A DNA stretch of 64,000 nt, taken from Aquanectria penicillioides. Taxonomy: Eukaryota > Ascomycota > Sordariomycetes > Hypocreales > Nectriaceae. The stretch is from the NCBI GenBank assembly GCA_003415625.1, contig PYIU01000004.1, positions 4,154,001-4,218,000 of the forward strand. The letters are read 5' to 3'. The notes under the pieces were generated by a model. That model had not been told where the DNA came from, ran no database searches, and was given only the letters and a program-made list of their open reading frames with translations. The translations under genes and the position numbers were made by a program. Positions 11,577 through 22,839 of this stretch are shown here, piece by piece (the stretch's first letter is position 1; each line of letters opens with the position of its first letter).

Positions 11577-12295
11577 ATGCCTTCCAATTGGGTTCTTTCC
11601 TCCGACCCGGAGCTTGCGTCAGGTCTTTCAAAGCTCCGGGACCAGTCATTAAAACCATCAGCTGTGCGGCGTCTCATTAAGCAAATGGCAGTTGCTTTAT
11701 CCAAAGATGCGGTCGAGGATGCTCTCGCCGAGGACGAACAAATAGCCGTTATCGTTGTCTTACGATCAGGGCTGTCTATGCTAGAGCCGTTCTTAGAAAG
11801 TCTCGCGGATGGTGTTGAGCCTGTTATCTATCACTTGGGTCTCTTCCGTGAACGCCACACCTTGCAACCCGTCGAATACTACAACAAATTACCTCCCAAA
11901 AACCCTAACATCAAGAGAGCCTACATACTTGATCCCCTTGTGGCGACAGGTGGCACTGCTGAGGCTGCAATCAACATTATGAAGTAAGTGTTGGAAAAAT
12001 TGTCCACCTCATTTCTCTGTTCCTCTTCAACCTCTACCAGAGGACATTTGCCCCCCTGGCCTGGCTAAGCGTGAAGTCACATGCTGACAACATTGACAGA
12101 GACTGGGGTGTCGACAAGGTAACATTTCTGTGTCTACTGGCTAGTGAACAAGGATTGGAGCATGCAACGAATGTGTGGGCCGAAGGAACACGCTTCCTTG
12201 TAGGAAATATTGACAAAGATCTAGATGATAAAGGATTGGTGAAACCCGGTATTGGTGACATAGGCGATCGTTTGTACGGGACTACATTGCATTGA
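11577..12295 (+). CDS. uracil phosphoribosyltransferase 1 (URC6-type)
   Basis: Exons 11577-11983 and 12100-12295 (intron 11984-12099) give 200 residues. The enzyme joins uracil to PRPP to make UMP, the entry step of the URC route as well as pyrimidine salvage. Visible landmarks: VVLRSGLSM (the usual PILRAGLGM region), YHLGLFRERHTLQPVEYYNKLP, the PRPP loop ILDPLVATGGTAEA and the uracil-recognition end PGIGDIGDRLYGT. The ATG is in good context and the length is normal for a short UPRT. It sits head-to-head with URC4. A second, diverged UPRT lies at 15049-15983. Confidence 0.92.
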
Positions 12296-12751
12296 GATGG
12301 CATAAAATAGATGACAAGTCAAATAGAAAAATGAGATTGGATGCCTCAAAATCTATCCAAGAAATTTCTTCATGGTACTTTTCTCGCAAAAATATAACTT
12401 CGTAGTTGCTGTCGCTAAACATTTTAGATTTTGAATGGTGATCCAGCTCTCCGGCTTTCCAAGGTGCCTCGACCTAATCTTCATCTCCAATTTTGAATTA
12501 GATAATCTTTAAACAAATTTTATTTCTTTCAAACTTTTCCAACATAACATAGTTTCTTGTCAATTCCAGATTGTTGTGACTGTTTTCGTCATGGTAAAGA
12601 ATTGCCAAGTGCTTCTCCCATGAAGGTTGAGGTCTATGCAATGCATGTTAGGCCCGCTCAGTACCTTATGGCAAAGCCACTTACCACCAAGAAAAGAATC
12701 CTTGTTGCTCGTTCTTAGCACTGATCCGGATGGTGCTAGAAGAAGAAGCGA
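12296..12751. other. convergent 3' flanks of UPRT1 and the ALDH gene
   Basis: AT-rich, no gene or structured RNA recognised. Confidence 0.4.
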
Positions 12752-14400
12752 TCATGTTAGCTCCGAGTCGCGCAAAATTAGTGATAATAAAGTCCACCGA
12801 CCCAATACTGGCACGTTGATGCCAATTTGTCCAACATTGACAGATCGTTGGAATTTTTGTGCACTGATGGGACTTCCAGTGAACAGGGTACAGCCATTTC
12901 CGTCTGTGAAAAGTCAGTCTAGAACGCGAAACTCGCATTTTCTCGACGAAAGAGACAGTACATTTGTTGCTGTTGATCAGCTCTATAGCCTCTTCCATGG
13001 TTTTGGCTGTGAGGCAGATCAAAACGGGGCCAAATATTTCTTCTTGGTAGCAAGCCATGTAAGGCTGAACATCAGTAAGTATGGTAGGCCCAACAAAGTT
13101 TCCGCGGGGGTATTCTGGAACGGTATACGATCTGCCGTCCAAAGCAATCGTGGCCCCCTCAGCCTCTGCACTGGTAATGGTTTCTTCGACTCGGTCTTTG
13201 GCTGCTACTGATATCAGAGGCCCGACATCAATGCCGGGAGTTAAACCGCACCCGACCTTTAACGAATCAGCCAGTTCAACCAGTTCATCAAGCCATTCTC
13301 TGGTGCGCCCGACAAACACAACAACACTCAAAGCCATGCATCTCTGCCCAGCGGCGCCGAACGCACTGCCTGCAATGGCATAGAGGGTTTTGACTTTGTT
13401 CGCATCTTCTAAAACAACGCCATGATTTTTACCACTACATTCAGCTTGGATTCTTTTTCGCGTTGCTTTGGCATGCTCATATACCCTCTCGCCAGCGATG
13501 TCAGAGCCAACGAAGCTAACAGCGCGCACACTGGGTTGTGCGAGAAGCTTATCAACTGCAGATGAGCCCCCGTGGATAACATTGAAAACTCCCGCTGGAA
13601 ATCCTGCCTTGATGAAGCTCTCTGCTAGAATAAATGCCGCCGTTGGTGCTTTCTCTGAAGGTTTTAAGACTACCGTATTTCCAGCCAATATTGCCCACGG
13701 GATAGACCATAACGGAATCATGAAGGGAAAGTTGAAAGGTGCAACGCTTATGCACACCCCCTTGAATTTGATATTAGCGAACAGGGGGCAATGGGCTCGG
13801 GCGCTGGGAAACTAACCAAGGATTCTTGGATAGTATGGGTCTCTATTGATTGATTCACATGATGAGCGCCAAAAATGGCAAATGAATCAGCGCAGGCAGC
13901 TTCAAGGGAGTCAATGCCACGTTCAAATTCTGCGTCGGCATCTGTCAATGTTTTTCCAACTTCGAATGAAAGACAATATTTCTAAGATATCCCATGGTTA
14001 GCAAACTAGGAAGAAAAGAAACGTTCAAATTCTGGCCACAAACTATTCTTGGGGCATTTTCTCGCAGCACGAAGAGCAAATTGTACATCATGGCCCTCCT
14101 CTCTGAAATGGATGATGATGCCCAATCGGGGTGAGCGATCTCGGCAGCTCGAACGGCATTTTGAACCTCCACACTTGTCGACTCCGGAACACGAGTTGTG
14201 AACTTTTGCGAGGCCTGGAAGCATATTAAAATAATATCCAATTCAGATATGGTACCCTATACTCACAGGGTCGTAAAGCTTTGACCAGCTTCGGGAGGAG
14301 GAGAGCAGAAATTGGTTGTCAATAAAGTTATAGGATACGTTCTTGGCTAGGCCGGGTTTATCCTCCTCGGAGGCGAATGAAGATTTGCGACTTTGGGAAT
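12752..14400 (-). CDS. aldehyde dehydrogenase, (methyl)malonate-semialdehyde type
   Basis: Exons recognised: about 14385-14267, 14214-14044, 13981-13817, 13760-12962 and 12903-12752, with introns 14266-14215, 14043-13982, 13816-13761 and 12961-12904, all GT..AG. Joined segments give the MMSDH order: YNFIDNQFL, TTRVPES, EVGKTLTDADAEFERGID, GVCISVAPFNFPFMIPLW, SFVGSDIAGERVYEHA, KNHGVVLEDAN, catalytic Cys in FGAAGQRCMALS, and EEIFGPVLICL. Such enzymes oxidise malonate or methylmalonate semialdehyde to acyl-CoA with NAD and CoA. The URC route yields a three-carbon semialdehyde/3-hydroxypropionate, so the location fits a clean-up role (inference). The start is unresolved: no in-frame ATG exists in the first recognisable exon; an ATG at 14671 is in the same frame but needs another intron. 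After NVGQIGINVPVLG the usual C-terminal about 70 residues are not found, so it may be truncated. Confidence 0.8.
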
Positions 14401-15048
14401 TTCCCTATAAAACCGTTCATCTTAGTAAGGGAATCTTGTATACGATTACACAACTGATTGCACAGTCGACTACGATCAAATCAACACACCTCAAGTCTCC
14501 GCCTTTTCGTGGTCAGATCTTTGTCAGGGCACAATTGTCAATAGGCGGGCCTTTTTTTTTCAAACTCAAGGGAAAAAAGGAAAAGGAGCTTGGGGACGGA
14601 CTTGAATCAGTTCCGGGAGTTTGCGCTGTGCTAATGGGAGACGTTATTTGAGTGGGCGAGGTGGAGGCCATGACGGTTGCTGCTGATGCAGATGATGGCT
14701 TGACAAAACGGTTTATGCTGAGCGCGTTTGCTTGTGCGGTGCTGAGAGGCGGAGACGAGAGCGTGTCCAGGGTTGGGTTACATAATCACGCTGATGGCAT
14801 TGCCGATCAAACCAATTAAATGGTAAGGGGAAAGCGTCCGAGAAAAAAGAAAACCAACAGCAAGCAGCCTGTAGGATAACAAATGCGTTATCAATTTGCC
14901 CGGCGGCCCCGCTTCACTCGGAGCGCTAGGTAATTACTCCTAATAAACCCATGACGGCCATTTCGCCTAAAGCCCTGACAAACCATCAATCAAAAATCCG
15001 AGTCTGAGTACCGCTATAAATAACATCTGGACCTGGATCTGATCTGGA
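14401..15048. other. ALDH upstream region
   Basis: No intact gene. Probably contains the ALDH promoter and a first exon (ATG at 14671 on the minus strand begins an open stretch to about 14517). A TGATAAC-type GATA motif lies near 14886. Confidence 0.35.
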
Positions 15049-15983
15049 TCAATCAGTTGTTCCGTAGAACCTGTCGCCAAAATCTCCCAGCCCTGGGCTG
15101 ATATGGCTGGTCGTCGGAGTTAGCCGATGGGTGTCTCTGTTGCCTGCGGCTTGTCAACTTACTTGGACGCCGTCATGTCTTCATCGACGGCCGCTGTAAC
15201 GATTTTGAGCTTAGGAAATCGGCTGCTGAGAACTTCTAGGCCACGCTGAGATGCCACCAAGTTCACAAAAATAATGTCTTCCTCTTTCACGCCGGCCGCC
15301 CTGAGAACGTCAACTGCCATGCAGGCGGAGCCGCCCGTCGCCAGCATCGGCTCGAGAAGCAGCACCGCTGTGATCGCCAGCAATCAGCTCACCTCGTCCT
15401 CCCCGTTTGAATTGCCCAAAGAGGGAAGTATCACTCACTCTTCGATGATAGGTTCTTGGGAAATTTAGAATAAAGGTGTGAAGGGAGACATGTCGTCTCA
15501 TTGCGCTGAATCAAAATTGACCCAATGCTGAGGGGTCCACTTGCAATAACCAATATTTGTGAGCGGTGATTCTCCAAGACACACATATTATGAAGTAACG
15601 TACGGGTATGCCCTGCGCAATGCAATTTCCATACTATTGCCGGCGCGAAGAATACATATTCCACACACTTCTTTAGTCTGTCGACTGCCGTGAAAAGGTG
15701 CTCCGGTTGGTGAGACGACCGTCACAGGCTCGGTTGGTACTAGGTTCAGGGCTGGAGACAATGGAGTAAGTAAGCTTTATCTAGAAACTCAGAGACCCAA
15801 TCAGTGGTTTTCCTTACCTGCTGGTATCAGTAGACTAGCAATGCGCTCAAATGTTTGAGCGAACGCAGTGCACCCGGTCTTCGCATCACGAACAATCGTC
15901 ATCAAAGATAGCAAATATGGTTCTTGTGGTAAGATGGTGACCTGGTCCATAGTAGGTCCTTTGGTATCGACTTTTCCGTTCAT
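15049..15983 (-). CDS. uracil phosphoribosyltransferase 2 (diverged paralogue)
   Basis: Five exons (15983-15818, 15751-15604, 15539-15439, 15367-15163, 15097-15049) with introns 15817-15752, 15603-15540, 15438-15368 and 15162-15098 give 222 residues. Exon joins restore the family order: QEPYLLSLMTIVRD, GAPFHGSR, CILRAGNSMEIALRRAYP, IGSILIQRN, the PRPP loop LLLEPMLATGGSACMA, LVASQRGLEVL and the final PGLGDFGDRFYGTTD. The Asp normally opening the PRPP loop (DPMLATGG) is Glu here. The first ATG in frame is 15983. It belongs to the UPRT branch often fused to uridine kinases rather than to the short UPRT at 11577, so the two are not recent duplicates. It could serve uracil sensing or salvage, or have a changed substrate. 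Confidence 0.85.
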
Positions 15984-16639
15984 CTTGATATCAATCGTCA
16001 AGTTAACCAGCCTTTAATTGAAATTTGCAGGGCTTCGAAAGTGTATAGTAAGCACTTTTGTGAAATGATGGATTCTTTCAGAATCATACCAGTGGGCGCC
16101 TCATCTAAAGAGTCTAGCTATCATGTGACATTGGTCAAGATTGATATCAATGAAAACCTACTTCTCCGCGCCAAAACTGTATTTCTCCATATGGTGGCTT
16201 AAGCCATGCAACTGTATCAGATGGCCAAGTATCGATAAGACCCAGCGAGCAAAACCCCTCCATTGATAAGAAAGCACCTGCTTGCTGCAGCCAAGCTACT
16301 GCTAGGTAAAGCAAACATTGGTATTGAGGATGGATTAAGAAGGTAGATAAGATAGGTGGGTCTTGGACGTGGCCGGCGGCGGACTGTTATCAGGGTCAGC
16401 AAAACTGGGTACAGATCAATATGTTTTGGCCCAATTGGCCAGAATTCAGGCTAAATACTTTGGTCGATACTGTGCCACGAGGGTGAGTGTTACCCCAAAG
16501 CGCGATATTTGGCCATAGCACCAGTGCAACTGTGCAAATACGTAGCAAAATACCTAGTTCATCCGGCGTGCTCTGTATCATCATACTCGTCTCGTTCGTG
16601 AAAGTCTTGCTGTCGACTGTCAGACTAGGAATTAAATCA
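15984..16639. promoter_or_regulatory. UPRT2 upstream region with GATA motifs
   Basis: About 650 bp upstream of UPRT2 and of the nucleoside hydrolase remnant. HGATAR motifs at 16233-16239, 16264-16270, 16345-16350 and 16350-16355. No gene seen. Confidence 0.4.
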
Positions 16640-17266
16640 AAAAGGCGCCGCGAAAGGTCATTATTTTTAACTGATCCCGGCCAAGACCAGGCGGCGGTAA
16701 TCCTGTTGATGCTTGGGTTCCCAAAAGCCTTCGAGGTGCTTGGGCTTGTCGCAACCGCTGGTAACATCCATTCTCAAACTACTATCCAAAACTCTCTCAA
16801 GTTTGCTGTACCTTATTGCTAGCGGCAGATAATGCCCCACGGATTCAAGAAGTCATAGCCTTGGCCGGTGCCTCCTTTGAGGTTGGAAATATCACACCAG
16901 CGGCGGAGTTCAATGTATACATGGACCCCGAGGCAGCTGAAAAGGGTACTCAACGTAGGTCTTAAATTCACTCTCCTCCCTCTAGATGCGACGCATCAGA
17001 TGCTATCTACAAAGGAGCACCTGGATGTTACGCGAAACCAGGGGACCAAGTGTGGTATCGCGACAGCTGGAATGCTGACGTTTTCGGAAGCATTTGACCT
17101 CAGGAAATATGGATCGAATGGAGCTCATTTACATGACCCTTGTGTGCCGGTATTTTTGATGGAGCCAGATGAATTTTCGGGGCGATACATAAATGTAGCA
17201 GTAGAAACTAGCTCACAATTGACATTGGGTATGACGGTGGCAGATTGGTGGGGAGTTATAGATTGA
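16640..17266 (+). pseudogene. inosine-uridine nucleoside hydrolase pseudogene
   Basis: Recognisable pieces of an IUNH-family enzyme, which splits uridine or inosine to base plus ribose: the Asp-rich start LTDPGQDQAAVILLMLG then VATAGNIHSQTT (about 16660-16790), a piece reading VGNITPAAEFNVYMDPEAA (about 16880-16940), and the C-terminal part TLLPLDATHQMLST to GAHLHDPCVPVFLMEP and LTLGMTVADWW (16942-17266). The first block ends at a stop at 16820-16822. About 100 residues between the first and second block are missing, and a one-base shift separates the second from the third. The gene is therefore dead. Its position inside the URC island suggests uridine was once fed into the route here. Confidence 0.8.
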
Positions 17267-18379
17267 CAAAAGAATGCATTTTGAGTTAAAACGGGAAACT
17301 CGGCGCGATTATATGAGGTTCTCAGCCAAGCTCTATCGCGGCTACCTTGAGTAATACTGAATATATACAAGCAAGAGCATCGTCTCTTAACATGGAGAAC
17401 GGTGTTAAAGATGTAACTGTTGCCAGATGGCGCCAGGAATAAGACCATTGAGGGTTCTTTGGCAGTTCAATGATACAGTTCGCAACACTCAACCAATCAT
17501 ATGAAATCTTGACTATTAATGCGCGCTGTATTAGCGGCATATTCAAAGGCGATTGTGACAGTACACTTCTAAAGTCATGCTGCCCGCACCAAGATGCATC
17601 CACTGGCGAATGACGCAGAAGCTCGGGTCTAGCGATAAGACCACAGAACGATTCAACAGTAAAATAATCACTCGTATCTTAAAAAATTACGAAAATCTCT
17701 ACATTAGAGCAAGGCTTAAGGTCTATCCGCAATCATGGCCCGAGATTGAAGTTCATGTTCATTGCATCACTGTTGGTGGCATGCACAGCCAAATACGATC
17801 TCGATCAACCACGAGATTTGCATTGTGTTCATGTCAAGAGGAATTAAAAAAAATTCCATGCGTCTATCGAAAATTTTTCCACTATAGCTTGTTGCTCAGC
17901 GCTGACACGCCTACAATGCAAGTCGAGATGATAACGACGTAATGTTGGTGGTGGGAGGCTATCATTTATCTACACCCATGATATGAAATGTGGATCCTCT
18001 GAATTTTGTTATCTTTACTGTATCTTGACGAAAGATATGCTTATCTTTGCAGAACAATTCACAGTGAGAGAGCTATCAAAGCGATTCTTATCGATACAAC
18101 AGTACAGACAGTCACCAGTGATCTTCGGTTAGCGTATCTTTGCAGAGACGGCAAAGAGCCTGACCCACCGGTATTCGCTATTCTAAATCTACCAGCAGTT
18201 ACGCTTTGACATATCTCCAAGTCCTTGATTGACAAGTTAGCTGTTCAATAAGGCGCTTAAATATACAACTCGATCGAATTCAGCAACGCCAATTTCGTTG
18301 CAGGCCCGAGTTGCAATTTCTCGTCCCAACGCATGTTATTTCCATCTCTCAACGGCCTTTAAAGTACGCGTCCTATACT
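17267..18379. promoter_or_regulatory. URC1 upstream region
   Basis: 1.1 kb, with short ORFs on both strands but no recognised protein. The last 400 bp hold GATA motifs at 18009-18014, 18040-18046 and 18088-18094, consistent with control shared with URC4 and UPRT1 (inference). Confidence 0.45.
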
Positions 18380-19922
18380 ATGAGCGATCCTGTGACGAAC
18401 GGCGTCGATGAGACGCCTACATCTTCCCCTCAAAAGACCACACGTTCGACCCCAAACTCAAACTACAGTAGTCGCATCATCGTAAGTCTACCGTAGACCT
18501 TGGCATAAATCGTTTACGAAGAAAATTCCACGGCCCGATTAAACGGTTACTAACGAGATGATCCTCCAGTTGACAACATATCCTGGTCAGAGTGTGGTAG
18601 ATCCAGTGCCATTGAAATGGGGTGCAGCGGATCCTGTGGAGCGTGGTCCTATTCTGGTTTCTCGTAATGGAGAGACGCTGAAGCGACGAAACGCCATTGG
18701 CGCTCATGGTGGAAGCTATTCGGTGTACAATGCGCTCGCTATCGCCGCAGGCGATCTGCCTCCAAACTTTCGACCCAGCTTCGAAAACACAGAGCCCACA
18801 TTCAACTTCCCACAACAACCAGCCTGGGGCGATAAGACCAAGATTGTGGCTATGGACCCCTTTGGCCACGATGTTATTCGTCATTTCAAGAAACATTTCG
18901 AAGCAGACCTCGATATTCGACCAACAATCGCTATTACGAGAGCCCACATGCGAGTGGCTGAAATCTGCGATTCCATCAAAGAAGGGCGCCTCCAAGTTGA
19001 TGGCAACATTATAGTCAGCTCTCAAGGCGATGTTCGTGTAACAAAGGCCGCTGTTGAGCCTGTCTGGTACCTGCCTGGAGTGGCCGAGCGATTTGGCATT
19101 GAGGAGGGAACTCTTCGCCGTGCTCTTTTCGAGCATACCGGAGGCAGTTACCCAGAACTCATTACAAGACCTGATATGAAGGTCTTCCTGCCACCCATTG
19201 GCGGATTAACTGTCTACATCTTTGGACCTCCCGAGCGTGTCTCAGATCCCGATGTGAAGTTGGCGCTACGAATTCACGACGAATGCAATGGATCAGACGT
19301 TTTCCAATCTGATATCTGCACATGCAGACCCTATCTCACTTTTGGTATCGAGGAGGCTATTAAGGAAGCACAGAACGGCGGCTCTGGTGTCGTCATCTAT
19401 TTCCGCAAAGAAGGTCGCGCGCTCGGTGAGGTGGTGAAGTATCTAGTCTACAACGCTCGCAAGCGTGGTGGAGATACTGCAGACAAATATTTCGCCCGTA
19501 CAGAGAATATTGCCGGGGTACGAGATGTAAGTTGTCCCTTGCAGTGACCAAGGAACCCTCGTTTCCTAACCTCTTTGCAGATGCGATTCCAGGCTCTAAT
19601 GCCTGACATTCTACATTGGCTTGGCATTAAGAAAATTGACCGTATGCTATCAATGTCAAACATGAAGCACGATGCTATTGTGGAGCAAGGCATCCCAATT
19701 TTGGAACGCATCCCCATCCCAGACCGTAAGTGTTTCCAGTCCTGTTGCGGCTTGATTTTTCACTAACTAACTTTCCCAGACATGATTCCTGATGACTCTC
19801 GGGTGGAAATCGATGCAAAGATCAACGCCGGATACTTCACAACAGGAAAGAAATACAGTGAGGACGAGCTAGCCCACGTGCAGGGCCGCGGGTGGCAAGG
19901 CTGGGAGGATGTCACTCACTAA
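18380..19922 (+). CDS. URC1: URC1, GTP cyclohydrolase II-like uracil-catabolism enzyme
   Basis: Four exons (18380-18481, 18570-19526, 19581-19725, 19780-19922), introns 18482-18569, 19527-19580 and 19726-19779, give 448 residues. The body matches the URC1 subfamily of GTP cyclohydrolase II: RPTIAITRAHMRVAEI, LPPIGGLTVYIFGPPERV, and the zinc site formed by the Cys in HDECNGSDVF and the two in SDICTCRP, then VIYFRKEGRALGEVVKY. The C-terminal DILHWLGIKKIDRMLSMSN is typical of this subfamily. In yeast, URC1 is essential for growth on uracil as nitrogen source and is thought to open the pyrimidine ring of a uracil nucleotide. All joins are phase-correct. Function is assigned by family; the reaction is not fully settled. 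Confidence 0.93.
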
Positions 19923-20897
19923 ATGCTGAAGCATATTCTCATCTCAAGCCTTAGCCTCGGTGTATCATCTGGATTAGCATAAAATTGTCAGGGAATTTTA
20001 TAGAAAATTATTTTTATTTCTACTTGGCGGTTCATGGGTCTTTCTACATGATGATTACGAATGATACTTGTCCAATGCTTCCTAGCTACTACAAGGCCCA
20101 AGAAACGAGGTTTCTAAATCTTTGAGTGTATCTTAATTCGTCAAGTTTCCTTGTATGCATCCTCGTCATCTGCTGGTTTGATACCCACAAACATCAACTT
20201 TGCAGCTGGCGTTCACCGAGCCCCATTCGGGCCCGGTTGTAATCGGGGACCACCATGACATCAGGCACTTCGTGTTGGCACAATATTGGCATGCATTTCT
20301 AGTTTTCCATTGCTTCTGTGTAAAATTTCTTTTTACGAGACCATATCTGAGATTGACCATCTGGATCAAATGCTTGACGAAACTTAGCTCAGCAGAGATT
20401 ACTGTAGCTAGCTATCACGAGTTTCTAATCTTGTTCAGTGGTCTGAGCTGATATTCGTACGGCGAGATATGACATGGATATATCGGTAAGCTCAGTATCT
20501 CTCAGCCAGTTGGGATTGGGTCTTCCGGGGAGCATGCGCCTCTGGAAGGTAAGCGAGATTGATGAATTGATTGACATGATAAGACCATGAGCTCGTATCC
20601 ACCAATGGGGCAGCCCGAAGTGATAGATATCGCAATTGATAACGATTTTGATCCTTATCAGAAAAATCTCGCCATATCGATGGTTAGGTGCACACCATGA
20701 TGTGGACGTGAATTGTTATTTGGCTTTTGCTGCTACCCAGATCTTGATGAACATCGCCTCGCGCAGTAAATTCATTCAGCAAAAAGATTGCCACAGCTAA
20801 TACCTCGTTTATCAGAAACAGAAAGCAACTTCCATGCAATGACCTTGTTCATATCGCAATTACCCAACTTACCTTCCAACTAAAACGTGAGGCCATC
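19923..20897. promoter_or_regulatory. PRPP synthetase upstream region with GATA motifs
   Basis: About 975 bp; no gene seen. HGATAR motifs at 20578-20584, 20636-20641 and 20654-20660, again matching the other URC-island promoters. Confidence 0.4.
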
Positions 20898-22154
20898 ATG
20901 ACTAATGATAGAATTCGATTCCTGGCTGGTAAGATTGTCCGGCCTGCGCCAGTGGTAGGGATTCTCACCTAAATTTCGTAGGAAGCAGCCATCCAGAACT
21001 TGCTAAACTTGTAAGCACCAGGTATGTTGTTGTGCTCATTCATCCCACTCTTCGAGACTAAGTGGATAGGATTGGCTATGATACCGGGTCCAAAGGCCTA
21101 TTCACATCCAGGTTCTCGAACGGAGAGACATTGGTTACCGTAGGCGATTCTGTGAGAGATTCAGATGTCTTTATTCTACAAACTGCATCAGAACCCGTCA
21201 ACGATATGCTGATGGAGCTCCTGATTGCCATCAGTGCATGTAAAATCTCGTCTGCAAGAAGAATTACGGCAGTGCTTCCTTGTTTCCCATACGCTCGACA
21301 AGATAGGAAGGACCGAAGCCGAGCCCCCATCACAGCGAAACTGGTTGCCAACATGCTGGAGACTGCAGGATGCAATCACGTCATTGTATGCCGATATTTG
21401 CCTGCAACCTTGAATTGAGAACCATCTGACAAGGCCTTGCCAAACAGACAATGGACCTGCATGCTTCTCAAATACAGGGCTTTTTCAACATACCAGTGGA
21501 CAAGTGAGTCACAGCAGCAGTATGGCATGTTGTTACACAACTAATAATCTTGCAGTGTATGTGTTGCACCATAACCAGTGACGTACAGTTAGTCTAATGG
21601 CATTGCAGCTGTATGCTGAAAGCGCCATGATCGACTACATCAAACAGGAATACAGCCAAGAAGATTTAGTCATTGTTTCCCCAGATGCTGGAGGCACCAA
21701 AAGGTTCCCATATTTGCACCATTGCATAGACCACGAAGCTGACCATGTATTCTGTAGGGCTGCTGTAATTGCCGATAAGCTCGGGGTTGACTTAGCCATT
21801 ATACACAAGGAGCGTAAAGTAGCTAATAAAGTCAGTCGCATGATACTAATAGGCAATGTCGAAGGAAGGACTGCGATTATTGTTGATGACATTGCCGATA
21901 CTTGCGGTACGCTCGCAATGGCTGCGAGCAAGCTGAAGGAATGCGACGCCAAGCAGTGCATCGCAATAGTCACGCACGGCGTCCTCAGTGGGCCCTCGGT
22001 CGCGGTTGTCGAAGACAGTGATCTAGAATTGCTAGTCGTCTCAAACACAATGCCTTTGCCGGAACATGCCCGCATCTGCCTGAAAATACGTCAGATGGAC
22101 GTTAGCTACTCCATCGCGGAAGCAATTCGAAGGACCCATAATGGAGAGTCGTAA
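20898..22154 (+). CDS. ribose-phosphate pyrophosphokinase (PRPP synthetase)
   Basis: Seven exons: 20898-20928, 20982-21021, 21070-21385, 21448-21503, 21556 (a single base), 21609-21703 and 21758-22154; 311 residues, close to the usual 315-320. The enzyme transfers pyrophosphate from ATP to ribose-5-phosphate. Landmarks: [30 protein letters not shown], the ATP site [34 protein letters not shown], the catalytic loop [11 protein letters not shown] and the ribose-phosphate loop [12 protein letters not shown]. Intron 21704-21757 is 54 nt and open, so the frame appears to run through it. A dedicated PRPP supply beside two UPRTs makes sense for PRPP-costly uracil degradation (inference). It could instead be a housekeeping copy, but its C-terminus is short. 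Confidence 0.9.
21504..21608 (+). other. two 52-nt introns flanking a one-nucleotide exon
   Basis: Intron 21504-21555 (gtgagt...actaat...ttgcag), then T at 21556, then intron 21557-21608 (gtatgt...attgcag). Only this join gives the conserved Asn codon AA+T followed by Leu-Tyr-Ala (IPVDNLYAE). A direct splice from 21503 to 21609 shifts the frame. It may be processed stepwise, as in fungal stwintrons. Confidence 0.65.
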
Positions 22155-22839
22155 GTTGATCATCCCCCCTTTGAGTAACTAAAACGATGACATTTCGCTA
22201 ATCGCGCTTAGAATCTCCATCTTGTTCTCATGATTGATGTGTATCAAATCTTTCGATGATACCTAGAGATTGCGAGGCATAATTAAGCATTGTGGGCATT
22301 AGTATTCACAGGCAACTATCCTAGTAGACTGTATTCATATTTCCTAACCCTATTCGAGAACAAATATCGCCTTCGTCTGAAGAAAGCAGATTCGTTCCGG
22401 TATCCTTGCTAGTCTGTGCATGTTATAACGAGAATGTGCATCGAATGGATCATCGACGGGCAACTTTGGAGGGTTTTTCTCAGCCAAAGAGGAGATCCGT
22501 ACACGTCAGTCCCCATCTCAGCTGAAAAACCAGATACCCGATTCTGGGTAGATCATGTCGATCAATAGTGGAGGAGTGGAGTCTCTGGTCCTGGCCCCAT
22601 GATAGTGTGGAGAAAATTTGGTTTCAACCTCGGCCTGATATCAGGCGGAATTCACCTGAGGGTCTAGCTTGGCTATTACGTATTGATAATATAGATTTAA
22701 GTAACTAAAAGGGCTAATTTATTTACAACAAGAGTAAATTTTACCTGAGAAAGAAAGTTAATGAACATTGTCCTACGGACAACGCGTCAATGTTGACCTT
22801 AGCAGAACAGTTTGTAGGCCACGCTCCTTTCGGGTATCA
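22155..22839. other. convergent 3' flanks, nothing recognised
   Basis: Separates the end of the PRPP synthetase gene from the end of the siderophore transporter gene. AT-rich and non-coding as far as can be seen. Confidence 0.4.

Noticed and set aside
16396..16767. Minus-strand ORF opposite the nucleoside hydrolase remnant
   Set aside because: The plus strand carries recognisable IUNH motifs, so this is an antisense shadow.
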